Shown here: positions 1 to 11,394 of the stretch, piece by piece
Numbering within the stretch: position 1 is the stretch's first letter
How the letters are laid out: each line of letters opens with the position of its first letter
From: Tanytarsus gracilentus
Taxonomy: Eukaryota > Arthropoda > Insecta > Diptera > Chironomidae
Reading direction: 5' to 3'
Assembly (NCBI GenBank): GCA_038502055.1
Contig: JAXRKN010000044.1
Location: forward strand, 11,615,501 to 11,679,500
Length of the DNA stretch: 64,000 bases
Position numbers and translations under genes: made by a program
Notes under the pieces: model-generated
Told to the model about the DNA's origin: nothing
Databases searched by the model: none
The model's input: the letters and a program-made list of their open reading frames with translations, nothing else

Positions 1-2257
1 AATCTTTAGAACAAGAAAAAGCTCTTTAATGAAAGCTTTAGTTTTTTAAAAAGGAAACGTGATGTAAATAACAACTCGAGTTTATGAGAAAAAAATCAAC
101 TTTCTATTTTTTATGTTGCAATGCATTAAAAGAAATTTATTAAGAAGTTTTCAATTGCTCTCCATTAATTACATGCTATTCGTTCAATCAAGATAAATCA
201 AGCATTGACTAATTCCTGTTTTTTAAATCCTTTTTCAAATTAATGATTTTTGATCATTTTAAGCTGATTTGCTTTCAGTTTTTGTCGGTTCTCGATAGAA
301 TGATTTTTTTAGCAAATATTAGCGGCATCTTTTATTTTCATAAATTAATTTCAAGAGATTGGAAACCTTCAAAATCCATGACATTGCAGAATATTTAAAT
401 TTCCGAGAAAATTGAAATCCTTCCTAGTAAATCTTAAATCTTGAGTAATTTAATGATAATATCGTGTTGCAAAAGCCTGATGACACCGAATTTAAATTCC
501 AAGAAATTTGCATTTTAAAAATGTTTTTTCAGGTCAACTATCGAAGGCCAAAAATCACCCACATTGCATCCATAAACTAAAGTAAAAAAACACTCTTCAT
601 TCACTTCATGATCTCATAAATTCTTCCTCACAAAAGAAGAAATGCCAAAATAATAAATTAAAAATTCAATGAACAACACTGTACAGTACCGCTTCTTTTT
701 TTGAAATTCACAAACAGCACACAAATTTCTCTATTTTCTTTGACAAACTGCTAGATTTTTTTTCCTGTAAATAAAATTAACCAACTAATTAAGCACAACA
801 ATCTCGTCGTAAAATGAAGAATCGACAAGACAATAAAACTTTGTTTATATGCCAATGGACAACAATTAATTGCTCACAGAAAAACTTAAAAGTATATGAA
901 AAAAAAATATCCGGAGGTTTAAGTCGAAAGCGTTTAGCGAAGTCGAATTTCGAGTTACAACTGAGAGAACTCAAAGCAATGATGAGGGAATATATAACGC
1001 GAGAGCGGTTGGATGAAGAAGACGAGTCCATTTAGCATGCGAATTTTAGAGAACATGAGTCAGATCCCTGCTTTGCTATTGAAAATTTCATGGATTTTTA
1101 ATAATTGATTAAATTGCTGATTTTAATTCGTGAAGTTTTTTTAAGGTTCTTAATTGTAAAATTAGACTAAAATGCATAAAACTCTTGTCATAATCTTCTC
1201 CGAGAAAACTCGTCTGCACTAATTGAGATTTCAAGATCAACACATGGTCGCGGAGTGTCTCAATATTCATTCTAACACATGTTTCTCATCATCATTTCAT
1301 ATTCGTGACATTCGAAACGAATTTGTATGCAAATAAATATTTTTTTGATTAATTGGATGAGTGAAATGATGAAAATGTTCTGATCACGATCTTGAGCGAG
1401 TTTAATTGACTTGACGGTTGCTGATTGATTATGGGTTGTTGAAAACTTTTTTTGTGTGAGGTAGCTCGTGTAAATTAGGGATGATAATTGACTGAATTAA
1501 TTCTTTACGTTTAAAATTACACGAGCTCTAAAAATTACAATGTCAAAAGTCATTCAACTTCAACGTACCGCGTATAAGATTTTGATTGATTAACCACAAA
1601 AAATCATTTTCTGTTAACATTTCGAAGAAATTCTGAAAGGTGATGAGTGATGACTAACAATTAAAGTTTTCATGTACACGAGTAAGTCGAACTTATAAAA
1701 ATATATCATACGTCACGAATCTTTGGAGTGAAGCTTGCATCTAGATTGGATTAAAACAAAGTAAATTCATTGTTTAAATTTTTGCTAATTAATTCCGGCA
1801 CGATGTGGCATGGCAGATATTTTTATGATTTATTTAATTTTTTTTGTTGGAATTTTAAAAACTTTGAAATTGAAGCTTTAAAAAAATATTTTTCATATTT
1901 CTAATAATTTTTATTTTCATCGTAACTTTTGTGGTTATTACAAAAGCATCGTGTGTCATCGAGAGAACATAGAGTTTTGCTTAGTAACATTTTTAAAGGT
2001 AAATTAATTTTTTCCGCAATAAAACTTTTTAATAAATATTCTTAGAGAACTTTTCTCACATCAACAATTTTTTCCTCAAAAATTATAATAAGAATTTTTA
2101 AATTGTAAAGAATTCATTTTCTCTGGAAGGAACTTAGGGCAATAAAAGTGTCACAATAAATATATATTTTTTTAAAGAAGCACCTAGAATTACTTCCCAT
2201 CGTACGTCTCTTGATTATGATCGTTTCCGTTTAGTTTAAAAAATATTGTCCACGGCA
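1..2257. other. Mostly non-coding left flank
   Basis: AT-rich sequence with no recognisable gene. The only ATG-started frame that looks possibly coding is the 73-codon one at 814-1035, listed separately. The right part, down to 2257, should include the 3' UTR of RMND5, whose stop is at 2258-2260; I could not pick out its poly(A) signal with confidence. Confidence 0.5.
814..1035 (+). CDS. Hypothetical small charged protein (73 aa)
   Basis: An ATG-started frame of 73 codons. Its second half is rich in Arg, Lys and Glu (SGGLSRKRLAKSN, then an RELKAMMREYITRER helix-like stretch and an acidic DEEDE tail), less random-looking than most frames in this AT-rich DNA. I see no signal peptide, domain or family. 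It could be a small gene, a coding exon of a larger gene, or chance. A long frame also runs antisense here, which lowers confidence. Confidence 0.25.
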   Translation: MKNRQDNKTLFICQWTTINCSQKNLKVYEKKISGGLSRKRLAKSNFELQLRELKAMMREYITRERLDEEDESI

Positions 2258-3853
2258 TCAAAAGTAAATTTGCTTTGCGTCTTGGACTGACTGTTCGCAT
2301 GGACAATAAGGACCTGAAAGGAAAATAAATGAAAATTTCTCGCTTTTGAATTAAATTTCATAAAATTATTCACTCACATTTCAACGAACGGTAATGATTA
2401 TTATTCATGCTGCAATGAAAAATTAGATCTTCAATAATTTATAAAATTTAAAAACTAATTAAAAATTTACATTGAAGCGCTGCTGAGTTTATTTAGGGCA
2501 TCTTTGCTGATCACGTGACCACATTTTAGTCGCATTGGAGGGTTTTCTTCAGTGGATTGCTGTCGCAAAATTGGACATGCGAAGATCGAGTGATAACGGT
2601 CGACATCGATTTCAATCTAAAATAAATATTTTTTTAAATGTTATTAACAAAGTTAATTAGTTACGTACCGGCAGTTCATCTCTTCCATTCCATATTCCTT
2701 GAACTTGCCGCGACATGACTTGTTTTAAGTTCAAAAGAGCTGGTAAAGCAATGCAACCAGCATGAATGATCGTGGACAATGCCGAGTCTTTATTGATGCC
2801 CAGCAAATTGCAAGAGTCTTTGAGAAATACATCAGCTGCCTCAATCCACATCTCATCGGAGAGAAAATACTTGTAAGGTGACCTTTCAATGCCAACCTTC
2901 AAGTACAGCAAACATCCCATGAGAGCTTGAAATTCCTTTTGAAATTTAACGACAAATTTTGATAAGTTATTGCGTGCATAAGCTATTGCTTCATTTTGAG
3001 CGGATAAACCGCCTCTTAAGATTTGCATAAAAGCAAGTCGATGGATTTTAAACTCGAGAGTGCTGTGTCTCTCTTCCAGCTCTCGCGAATGATTTGATGC
3101 CCATTCGATTGCTGGTGCAAGGTTTTTTCGATGAATTTCTTCGAATATCTTATGAACACCCGCAAAAGGATCTTCCGTAATTTCTTCCTTGGGGAGATTA
3201 GCTTCATCGATCAGTGAGTCAGCAACATCTTCCATACCTTGAAGGTGATAGTTGCATTAATGAAAGATAAAAAAGAATGGAAATTTTCATTAATTGACTC
3301 CTCTCTAATTTATTTCTAGAGTTACCTTGCCGGTAGAAGTGTTGTGCAATAATTTCATCCAGTAATTTGATATTTTGCTCATTTTGAAAGAGATCCGAAC
3401 GCGTTACGGACGTGTAGTCGCAAATGAAATTTCGGTCAATTGCCTTGCCGACCTTGCTGACGGTGCCCTAAAAAATAATTTTTTGTTTTTTAAAAAATAA
3501 ATTTAAATAATTTTTGTAAACAAAAAAAAAGAAGGTTAAAAATTTCTCTTACATGCAATTCTCTGTGCTCGATTGCCAATCGTTGTATCTTTTCCTTTGT
3601 TCTTGAAAGTGCGCTTTTAATCAAATTGATTTGTTGCGGACTCAATTGAGTGTCTGAAGATTCTAGAAGTGCTCAAACTTATCATCATTTCTACTCTAAT
3701 TTTAACTCAATTCTTACGTTCAGCGAGACTTTCTTTTAGTATTTGCAATGATACGACTTCGTCGCTCAGGACTCTAGTCGAATGGTCGTTAATTGCACTA
3801 AATTTAGTTATCACCTTTTCAATTTCAGCCGAGACCTTCTCTATCGCCTCCAT
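2258..3853 (-). CDS. RMND5: E3 ubiquitin ligase RMND5 (CTLH/GID complex RING subunit)
   Basis: Seven exons on the minus strand: 3853-3718, 3653-3553, 3467-3326, 3237-2669, 2616-2471, 2409-2378 and 2313-2258. All junctions are GT-AG with matching phases, giving 393 aa, close to the ~391 aa of the vertebrate protein. The N-terminus (IEKVITKFSAINDHS) aligns without gaps to RMND5A. A LisH/CTLH/CRA region spans about 105-300 (HFYRQGMEDVADSL, LEFKIHRLAFMQIL, AGCIALPALLNLK, DELP). The C-terminal degenerate RING is at about 325-385: FACPILRQQ, KCGHVISKDAL and LKCPYCP, ending KQIYF. In the family this is the RING partner of MAEA in the multi-subunit CTLH/GID ubiquitin ligase. The ATG at 3853 matches the family start. 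An acceptor-like TTTTTTAG lies about 14 bases upstream, so a 5' UTR intron is likely. Confidence 0.95.
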
Positions 3854-4040
3854 CCTATCATTTGTGGCTAAAAAATTATGCGAAGAAAATTTAATTTTCG
3901 CAAATTTGAAATTTTATGAGAATCAAAAGAAAAAAATGTTTCAAAACCCACACGTGGGTGTTGCCGCGTAACCCACTTGTAACAGATCAGTGTTTGAAAA
4001 TCAAGTGATAAAAAATGAGTTTAAGTCAATCCGGAACTTT

Positions 4041-4700
4041 GGCTGTCCGTGGGTCTGTTCGCATTCCTCAAAAATATCTATGTCAATAGATTCCTGGTCC
4101 AATCACGAGTTCAACGATACCATGAAGCATAGTTCTGAAAAATGGCATTTGGCTGTCGTGGCAGTCCTGTTCGACATTCCTCAAAAATCGTCTATGTCAT
4201 TAGATTCTGGTCAATCACGAGTTCAACGATACATGAAGCATAGTTTGAAAAATGGAATTATGGCTGTCCGTGGAATACTGGCGTCATGATGGACATTCAT
4301 AAAAATCATTGCTTCGTTCCTGGCCAATTACGAGTTCAACGATACCCATGAAGCCATAGTTCTGAAAAATGGACATTTTGGCTGTCCGTGGCACTACTGG
4401 CGTCATGATGGACATTCCTCAAAAATCACTATTCATCGATTCCTGGTCCAATCACGAGTTCAACGATCCCATGAGCATAGTTCTGAAAAATGGACATTTT
4501 GGCTGTCTGTGGCACGACCATAGGTCCGACTCGAAAAATCATGTATGTCAATCGATTCCTGGTAAGTTACGAATCAATGCCAATCGATTTCTGGTCCAAT
4601 CACGAGTTCAACGATACCCATGAAGCCATATAAGAGAAAATTTGTATGAAAAATGGACGTTATGGCCGTCCATGGCACGACCATAGGTCATGACTCAAAA
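4041..4700 (+). repeat. Tandem array of ~110-120 bp units inside element A copy 1
   Basis: The phrase GGCTGTCCGTGG or a close variant recurs at about 4041, 4151, 4262, 4380, 4501 and 4664, followed each time by variants of GATTCCTGGTCCAATCACGA, GTTCAACGATACCCATGAAG and CATAGTTCTGAAAAATGG. This is about six diverged units. Short open frames here merely translate the repeat. The same phrases, inverted, occur in the copy near 40 kb. Confidence 0.8.
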
Positions 4701-4797
4701 AATAGTCAGTGCCTGCACATATAGACCCTAAGAGCTACCATCTGGCGAAAACTAGAAGTCTCTAGCTGGTCCAGGGACCGAGATCTCGCTTGTGCAG

Positions 4798-4830
4798 ACG
4801 GACGGACGGACGGACGGACGGACGGACGGA
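4798..4830 (+). repeat. GGAC/CGGA tetranucleotide microsatellite
   Basis: About eight uninterrupted CGGA/GGAC units close to the right end of element A. The other two copies carry the related GACAGACAGACA (34670s) and the complementary CCGTCCGTCCGT/CTGTCTGTCTGT (39840s), so the tract belongs to the element rather than being a chance insertion. Confidence 0.9.
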
Positions 4831-5039
4831 ATCACGAGCATATAAGCGTTACACCACTTTGTGGGTTACGCTAAAAATTTGTTGTCAATGTGCGAGTGTG
4901 TGAGTGTGGTGGAATTTCTTTTTAAAGTTAAAATTTAATAAATTTATATTTTAGAAATTTGACAATTTATGAACTTAAAAATTATTTAAATTCATAAATT
5001 TATTCAAATTAATTTAATTAATTAGAAATTCGTTTTTTT

Positions 5040-5394
5040 CACTTAACCTTACAACTTTCGAGCACAACCCCCTATTTTATGAATCAGAGGTTGCCAAAAT
5101 CTAGTAACAAATTTTTCTCTTCTCTTTTCGCTTCGAATTGTTAAATTAAAATCTATCTTTCCGTAAAAACTATCGATTTAAAGTGCAATTGAGATTGATA
5201 AGTGCTCTTCGCGTGTTTATAGCCTAAAGTTGAATTCAATAAAGTGTCTTGAGAGCTAAATTTTACTGTAAATCTTATAGCATAAGAACATAAAAAAAAG
5301 ATTGTGATTGATTTTTCTTTTTCATTTCTAAGAAAAAAGTGAAGCTTCAAATTTTTAGGCGATTTTTTTGGATTATTTTCGCATTTTTCGAGTG
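5040..5394 (+). other. Candidate 5' UTR exon ending at a strong splice donor
   Basis: A non-coding stretch ends with TTTCGAGTG|GTAAGTGAG at 5394/5395, a near-perfect donor on the plus strand. No frame continues through it. The next plus-strand gene with a demonstrable 5' UTR acceptor is Mad (acceptor at 11370), so this could be Mad's leader exon, with the chitin-binding genes sitting in the intron. This is inference; the exon's 5' border is a guess. Confidence 0.25.
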
Positions 5395-6808
5395 GTAAGT
5401 GAGAGTTTATCTATTTAATTAAATTGTCTGAGAAAATGAAGCGTGATAAGACTGAAAATTAATGAGATTTAAATTTATTGATAAAATTATACTCAATTAT
5501 ATTTTTTTGATGAAATTCAATATGTTGCACTTGAGTTTAACAAAGAATTAATTTTATTAGAAAAATAATTTTATTAGAAAACATGACATAGTTTATGAAA
5601 ACCCCCGAAAGAACATAAAAAATTAAAAAATTGCCGATAAAAATCGCACTCCAACATGAATTTATGCTTCAGTGCATTTTTTTGCACCCCCGCCAAAAAA
5701 AATATTCGAAAATAGCGATAAAAGAATTTTTTAATCTCGAATGTGTTTGCATTATAATTATAATTTGAATTGTAACATGAAATGAAATCAACCCCTCCAT
5801 TCGTATTCTGTCAGCCGCCGCACTTTTGTGAAATTTTATACATTTTCTCATATTTTTTGAAACATATAAAAACTACTGAATCATCGCGGAGGATGGTTAT
5901 ATGCGACGATGATTTTATCATGAATATGCACAATATGAGATGATGATGTTATTGTATAATTTGCTGATGGGGAGCGAGAACGACCATAATGTGCAGAATA
6001 ATTGCTTTGTAAATAAAAATTAAATACATCGAGAGCATAAAGGAAGAATTATTGAGAATTTTATTCATTACATTTTTCGAAGAATAACGCGACTGATGAA
6101 TAAGCATGTCGAAAATACCCAAAAAACAGCAAAAAAAGCACGCAAATACACTTAAAATGTTAGTTTCTTTATATGACAGGATGGATGCGGACAAAAAATC
6201 GGGGACTTTTTATTTTAAACTTTTACTAAATCTACTTCCATTAATTTCATTTCTGCAAATATTTTACTAAATAAATTTTCAAACAAAATATGAATATTTT
6301 TTCATCCAAACCCTCAAAGCATCGCACATATGAACGCGACTGATTGAAAACATACAACCGAGCTAGAAATCCATGAATCATATATATTAGCTATATTCAA
6401 AGTTTAAAGAAGAACTTGAGTTCATATACAATCTCTCATGAATGTATTTGTGTCACATTTATTTAAGGAAGTCAAATTTCTTGTGATAAAAATAGCCAAA
6501 GAAAGAGAAAAAAAAATTTATACATGATTGATGTTTTTGTGTCACAGCAATTAGTTGATCGAGAGAAAGAGAGAGAGAGTTTCTTTCGTCATTCGATTCT
6601 ATTTTTAAATTTTTGCTCATTTCTAATTAATTATGTGGGAGGCAAACAGTGAAAGATGCAACAGGGCTTTTTTGTGTGTTTCTTCAATGAATTTCGCATG
6701 AATGAATGAAATTTGATAAGCATTAAAGGCCTCACTCGAATATTCCAAACTGATAAGGCGATAAAGTTTATCGTGATAGTTTTGCGACTTGATTAAGATA
6801 AGGGCAGT
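5395..6808. other. Non-coding spacer
   Basis: AT-rich DNA with only short chance frames, most starting at non-ATG codons. A short GA run (GAGAGAAAGAGAGAGAGAG near 6560) is the only simple repeat. I see no conserved motif. Confidence 0.5.
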
Positions 6809-6846
6809 CATAAATAGAGGGGAGCATGAAGGGATTGACTTCAGTT
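6809..6846 (+). promoter_or_regulatory. Core promoter (TATA-like + initiator) of chitin-binding gene 1
   Basis: CATAAATAG at 6809 is followed by TCAGTT at 6841. The A of the initiator falls 34 bases after the TATA start. TCA(G/T)T(T/C) is the arthropod initiator consensus. The same TCAGTT at nearly the same distance precedes the other two genes of the cluster. The start codon follows 26 bases after the predicted +1. Confidence 0.65.
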
Positions 6847-6868
6847 CAAGGTGAAAAATCGTGAGAAA

Positions 6869-7246
6869 ATGAGAAACATTTATTTCTTGTTCACTCTTTT
6901 ATCGATTTTGGTTAAAACTAATTCTCAAGCACCAACTGCTTCTACTGCTGGTTCTACCACCATTCTATCCACTCCAATACAAACTGCACCCACGGCTGGT
7001 TCCACAACAACAACCATAATCATTCCTCCAGCACCAACAATACCCTCGACAAGTACACAATCACCCCAACTCTGCCCACCAACTGGAATTCATCATCTAC
7101 CAACTGAAAATTGTCAAAACTTTATTGTGTGCATTTATGGTAGGGATCATATGGGAAATTGTGCCGAAGGATTTCTCTTTGACCCTGTAACAAGTAGCTG
7201 TCTATCAGCCAGTGTTGTTGATTGTGGAACGAGAATCAGACCGTAA
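6869..7246 (+). CDS. Secreted peritrophin-A (CBM14) chitin-binding protein 1
   Basis: A single-exon gene of 125 aa. The first ATG after the promoter (6869) starts a signal peptide (MRNIYFLFTLLSILVKTNSQ). A Thr/Pro/Ser-rich mucin-like linker follows (about 21-70), then one chitin-binding type-2 domain with six cysteines spaced 12-5-9-12-7 and aromatic positions typical of the family (NFIVCIYG, GFLFDP). It ends CGTRIRP. Such proteins bind chitin in peritrophic matrix or cuticle; O-glycosylation of the linker is expected. It is the first of three tandem paralogues with identical cysteine spacing and the same -RP end. Confidence 0.92.
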   Translation: MRNIYFLFTLLSILVKTNSQAPTASTAGSTTILSTPIQTAPTAGSTTTTIIIPPAPTIPSTSTQSPQLCPPTGIHHLPTENCQNFIVCIYGRDHMGNCAEGFLFDPVTSSCLSASVVDCGTRIRP

Positions 7247-7359
7247 TTTGTTGTAAAAAAATTACCAACCCTTTTTAAAGGAAGCGTCTAATGACGTTTT
7301 AGTTGTAGATAGTGAATATAGTTTTCGATAAAATCGATAAAGTGAGATTACATTTTTTT

Positions 7360-7396
7360 TATAAATTCTTGAGACTTTGAAGAAAACCAGTCAGTT
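7360..7396 (+). promoter_or_regulatory. Core promoter (TATA + initiator) of chitin-binding gene 2
   Basis: TATAAATTC at 7360 and TCAGTT at 7391, with the initiator A 33 bases after the TATA start. The arrangement matches genes 1 and 3. The leader to the ATG at 7408 is only about 15 bases. Confidence 0.7.
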
Positions 7397-7407
7397 CCGA
7401 TTTAAAA

Positions 7408-7854
7408 ATGGAGAAAATTTTTGTGATCGTTTTGATTTTGATTGAAGTTACTTTAAAAATTATCGCGCAAGCACCAACAGTTCCGACTGCTGGTCCCACA
7501 GATCCGACAACCACAACAACCACTGTTTTCATAATACCAACACCGTCTACAGTTACTGGAACCACAACAGTTCCAACACCCCCACTTTTAAGCAGCACTT
7601 CAAGCACAACTTTTGTCACTACAACTTCGAGTCTTAATTTTGTGTCGACGACTTCAAGCACAACTGCTTCACCTTTCACATGTCCACCCGATGGAATAAC
7701 CCACTTGCCAACTGATCATTGCCAAACTTTTATTGTTTGTGTTTATGGACGACCACATCCAGGAAATTGTTCGACTGACACTCTTTTTGATCCTCTAACC
7801 AGCAGTTGTCTGCCAGCAGCTAATGTTGATTGTGGAACACGATTGAGACCCTAA
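7408..7854 (+). CDS. Secreted peritrophin-A (CBM14) chitin-binding protein 2
   Basis: A single-exon gene of 148 aa. Signal peptide (MEKIFVIVLILIEVTLKIIA), then a long Thr/Ser/Pro-rich linker (about 22-90) with TTTTT-type and STTSSTT-type runs that should be heavily O-glycosylated, then one CBM14 domain starting CPPDGITHLPTDHC with cysteine spacing 12-5-9-12-7, identical to gene 1, ending CGTRLRP. The linker is longer than in its neighbours, suggesting repeat expansion. AATAAA lies at 7863, about 10 bases after the stop. A likely tandem duplicate of gene 1; secreted, probably a peritrophic-matrix or cuticle component. Confidence 0.92.
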   Translation: MEKIFVIVLILIEVTLKIIAQAPTVPTAGPTDPTTTTTTVFIIPTPSTVTGTTTVPTPPLLSSTSSTTFVTTTSSLNFVSTTSSTTASPFTCPPDGITHLPTDHCQTFIVCVYGRPHPGNCSTDTLFDPLTSSCLPAANVDCGTRLRP

Positions 7855-8657
7855 AAAATATCAATAAAAATTTAAAAAAATATTTTTTCATAAGTGCAAA
7901 TTTATTCGAATGAAGACAGTGCAAAAGTTATCAAGAGAATTGAATGAAAAAACCTGAACGATCTTTTTTTGCCGGAAGTTGAATACATGCGCAAAATATC
8001 ATTCTTAATTTATGACCGAAGAAACATGTTTTGGGCCAAAGAGAAGACATTGAAAAAATTTAAATTTAGTAAACCTTTTTAATCATTTTTAATAATTTCA
8101 AATCGTTATCAAAATAATCGAAAAGTCGCAATTTTTTAATTTTGATTGATTGCCCCCAAAAAAATTAAAGTTTTTCGTTAATTTTTTTCTCCTCAACGTC
8201 AATCAACCTTTTTATTGATAGACGCGTATGGCGACGACTCTAAACAAATATTAAAACTCTATTTACTCTTTTTTTCGCCCAAAGATGTTCTTCTCGGGAT
8301 CTACATCACTTCCATCGTCTTCGTCATAGGTTCTTGTTGAATTTCGCATGTGACTATGTGCAAACATAAAAGGTTGATTGTCTCGTCTGCTGCCGAGTAA
8401 TTATTAAAAGTCATGTGTGTCACTTTAGTGTAAATATGGATTTTATTGCTTCTGAATTTATGATTGTGGGAATTAAATTTTCGCTCTGTAAAGAACTTTT
8501 AAAATGGTTTGACATCCCCTTGATGTATGGTTGCAAAAAAAATTACAATGTGATTCCAGTAATTTCTTAATCACCATTAGTTCATTCATGAATGAAAAGT
8601 TCATCAATCAAAATGATAGTGCTGTCTTGAGAACGGCAAAAAATTCAATTTTTTTTG
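7855..8657. other. Spacer between chitin-binding genes 2 and 3
   Basis: AT-rich, with no coding frame starting at ATG that I would support. It holds the poly(A) signal of gene 2 (7863-7868) near its left end and gene 3's promoter just beyond its right end. Confidence 0.5.
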
Positions 8658-8695
8658 CTTAAATACTCGCAAAATTCATTCGCATCCATTCAGTT
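8658..8695 (+). promoter_or_regulatory. Core promoter (TATA-like + initiator) of chitin-binding gene 3
   Basis: CTTAAATAC at 8658 with TCAGTT at 8690, initiator A 33 bases after the TATA-like start. The TATA element is weaker than in gene 2, but the spacing and initiator are preserved. Confidence 0.6.
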
Positions 8696-8721
8696 TGCCG
8701 TGAAAATTAAAGTTGCGAAAA

Positions 8722-9006
8722 ATGAATAAAGTTTTGTTGACAATTTGCCTCGTTTTATTTGCTCTGTCAAGAGTTGACTCACAGTCATGGGTTCCAACGG
8801 CTCCGACAGTTCCAACCACACCAGCACCTTTCTGCCCTCCCGAGGGCGTTCATCATAGACCAACAGATCATTGTCAATTCTTCATCATCTGCATAAACGG
8901 TCAAGAGCACTTGGGGCAATGTCCTGAAGGTTTTCTATTCGATGATAGACTTCTAACATGCGAACCAGCTGAGCTTGTTAATTGTGGCAACAGAACACGT
9001 CCTTAA
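8722..9006 (+). CDS. Secreted peritrophin-A (CBM14) chitin-binding protein 3
   Basis: A single-exon gene of 94 aa. The ATG at 8722 starts a signal peptide (MNKVLLTICLVLFALSRVDS). A short PTAPTVPTTPAP linker follows, then one CBM14 domain (from CPPEGVHHRPTDHC) with the same 12-5-9-12-7 cysteine spacing as its two upstream neighbours, ending CGNRTRP. It is the shortest of the three because the Thr-rich linker is nearly absent. AATAAA is at 9045-9050. Predicted to be secreted and chitin-binding. The three genes look like one tandem family that diverges mainly in linker length. Confidence 0.92.
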   Translation: MNKVLLTICLVLFALSRVDSQSWVPTAPTVPTTPAPFCPPEGVHHRPTDHCQFFIICINGQEHLGQCPEGFLFDDRLLTCEPAELVNCGNRTRP

Positions 9007-9050
9007 AAAGACTAAACATTATTTATTTAACCTCAAATTAATCAAATAAA

Positions 9051-11370
9051 AATTATTTTCATATATCTAAAAAAATAGTCACTGGATATTCTCGTAAATA
9101 TCGCGACATAGATTGCTTACACATTGATGAGGTGAAATGGACTTATGTTCGAAGCAATAAAAGTGATTGAAAGAATCTCATTAAAATTAACGAACGTAAA
9201 CTAGCTCCAGCTTTAACGGTAAAAATTGAAAGAAAAATTATCAAATGCGTTTCATATCTCATCTACTCCTCCTTGTGGTGCGCCTTAGTGGAGAAGAAAA
9301 AAAAATCGAGATGTGTCATAAGTTGTGTACAATTTAATATTCATCTCTCGCGCTAGAAAACGTCTCAATCACAGCGAGCACATGCATTTATCGTGTAAAA
9401 TCACGTTCGCTATTTCCCCATAATTGATCGGCGTGCATTAATGCAATCAGATTGATACAAAATAATAACAAATGTTCCTCGATTTCTCATTTCTCGACGT
9501 CTAATGCACAAACTACTGCGCATGATGTTGCAGTAAAAAAAGAGAGCGCAAAAAATCATTCCAAAACGAGTATGAAACACTCACTCAAGTGTGACACCCA
9601 CGTGTCCTTATGTTTACAAGTCGTTCTCTCTCTCCTTCATGGTTTATTTACAGAAAATTTTAAAAAATATATATCCATTTCTTATTTTCAAGCATGTCAA
9701 GTTGCAGTTAAAATTTTTACTCTTTACGTCATCGAGCACTGTGTGTGTGCGCACTGTCGACGACATTAATGGCCTCAGCAGATTATAGAACATCGTCGTT
9801 AAGCTTTCACCGAAAATAATTAGTCGGAGGGAATCCAACTCATATCATCATCGCTCGTCATCAGTAACACAATAAAAAAGACAAAATTGTTAGATGATGT
9901 AAATTTACCTCTTAAAAATTATATCGTCGAATTTTGGTGATCTTTTGCACGTAGTCAAATTTGCAAGGTAGTCTTAATCATTTTTGGCTACTGAGAAAGG
10001 TGCTAGTTTTTGAATAAAATCGTTAAATTTGATTTCGTCTTCAAGCTGAAGCAATTAAAAGAGTCGGCATTCAATAAAAAGAGCAAAAAATCTATTCCAG
10101 TTCAATAGTTTATCAGTCTCAATAATTTATTAATTTTACAAATTGATTTTTCATAATGAATCCCATAAATTGCTTTATCACTCGGCATGTAATAATCATT
10201 ACAGTTCATAAAAACACATCTTCTCTCATTTATTTGCATTTTGTTGTCTCCATTTAAGTCACCGTTATCGCGCAGGCATAAGAAACGGGGTGAAATTGAG
10301 GAACTAATAAATAATCGATTAATGTTTCTCTCTTTTTTTGGACGCTATAAAAAATCATAATGAGCTTCATGTGGTGCGAGTTACGATTTTTATACGATAC
10401 ATACATTTGTTTTATTGGCTCCAACACAGAGAGCATTTAAATTATATTTAGTATGTAAGAAATGAGCTTAGAAACGATTGCGAAAATCGAAAATGAGACT
10501 CGCGTATAGAGAGAGAAAATATTTTAATTTGATCATCTTGAAATGAGTGATGTTGATGTTTTCAAGCGTGATTAAAGATTGATTTCATTTGCTTGATGGC
10601 GACATTGATGCCACATATATATTTACAAGATATTTTCCCTCGCTCTCACTCGTTTTTCTTTTTATTACTCGCCACACATTCCGCAGCACACTCAAAAGAA
10701 CTTTATTAAAAGACGATCGAGAGAGTTTTATGGACTAAATGAATTATTTACTGCTATTTAGTATCGAATATCAACGAGAGTTATTTTAAATTTTCAATTT
10801 TTTTTGAAATTCTTACGATCATGTAAGCGAACAGTCCATTCGCATCCCTTCATGAATTTTCTTTCTCTCTCAATCAGTTTTAAAAGAGCTTGCTCAAAAA
10901 ATAATTCTAATAAGAATTTTTTTTCATCAAAATAAATTTTTAAAACTTTTTTAGGTACTCAAAAAAATTAAAAATATTTAGCTTGAAAAAATTAAAATAA
11001 AACTCCCATTTATTTTTGCCATTCTTCCTCCCAAAGATTCGCAAAAAATCTCACTCTCTTTATTTTCTCTCGAATAAAATCGCTTTCGCCCAATGAATCT
11101 AAACACATCACGCTCACATTTCAGTACCGAAAGTCAAATCAAAATGTTCAATTCGAAGCGATATAAAGGTCTCATTTTATTTGTTCTTAAGTGTAGATGA
11201 GGATTATTTTTAGCGAAAACAAAAAAATACAATTAACTAGTCGTTCATTGAAACACTTGGTCTTTAATCATACAAATGCTTTTGTTTTCTCAGCTGTAGA
11301 CTTTACGTCTTAATTAAAACGTGATCCTCTATACACCTTTACAATGATGTTCATCTTTTTTCTTTTCGCA
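9051..11370. other. Non-coding region upstream of Mad
   Basis: AT-rich DNA with only short frames, most starting at non-ATG codons. The last bases (TTTTTTCTTTTCGCAG, ending 11370) form a polypyrimidine tract and acceptor, so the right part is most likely intron of Mad's 5' UTR. A TATAAAG at 11160s could be a proximal promoter, but nothing else supports it. Confidence 0.5.
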
Positions 11371-11394
11371 GTTTATTATCATAAAGCTCGTAAG

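Larger units (their letters stand above)
3935..4878 (+). mobile_element. Dispersed repeat element A, copy 1
   Basis: The left end reads ATGTTTCAAAACCCAC followed by a palindromic CCCACACGTGGG and GTAACCCACTTGTAAC. The right end is a run of GGAC tetranucleotides and then GTGGGTTACGCTAAAAAT. GTAACCCAC and GTGGGTTAC are inverted, so the ends are partly inverted repeats. The same ends occur at 34501-34750 and, reversed, at 39789-40778. The interior is a decayed tandem array (separate entry). No transposase frame is visible, so this is non-autonomous. It lies just upstream of the RMND5 start, in its promoter or 5' UTR intron. Confidence 0.8.

Noticed and set aside
3990..4623. Two plus-strand frames of 84-99 codons with similar IDSWSNHEFND phrases
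   Set aside because: The similarity comes from the underlying tandem DNA repeat; units are frame-shifted relative to each other.
6851..6868. Longer start of chitin-binding gene 1
   Set aside because: The codon is GTG; the first ATG at 6869 begins a proper signal peptide.
11344..11394. Upstream ATG in frame with Mad adding MMFIFFLFAVYY-type residues
   Set aside because: It lies before a polypyrimidine tract and acceptor at 11370, and the family start is at MDDD (11395).
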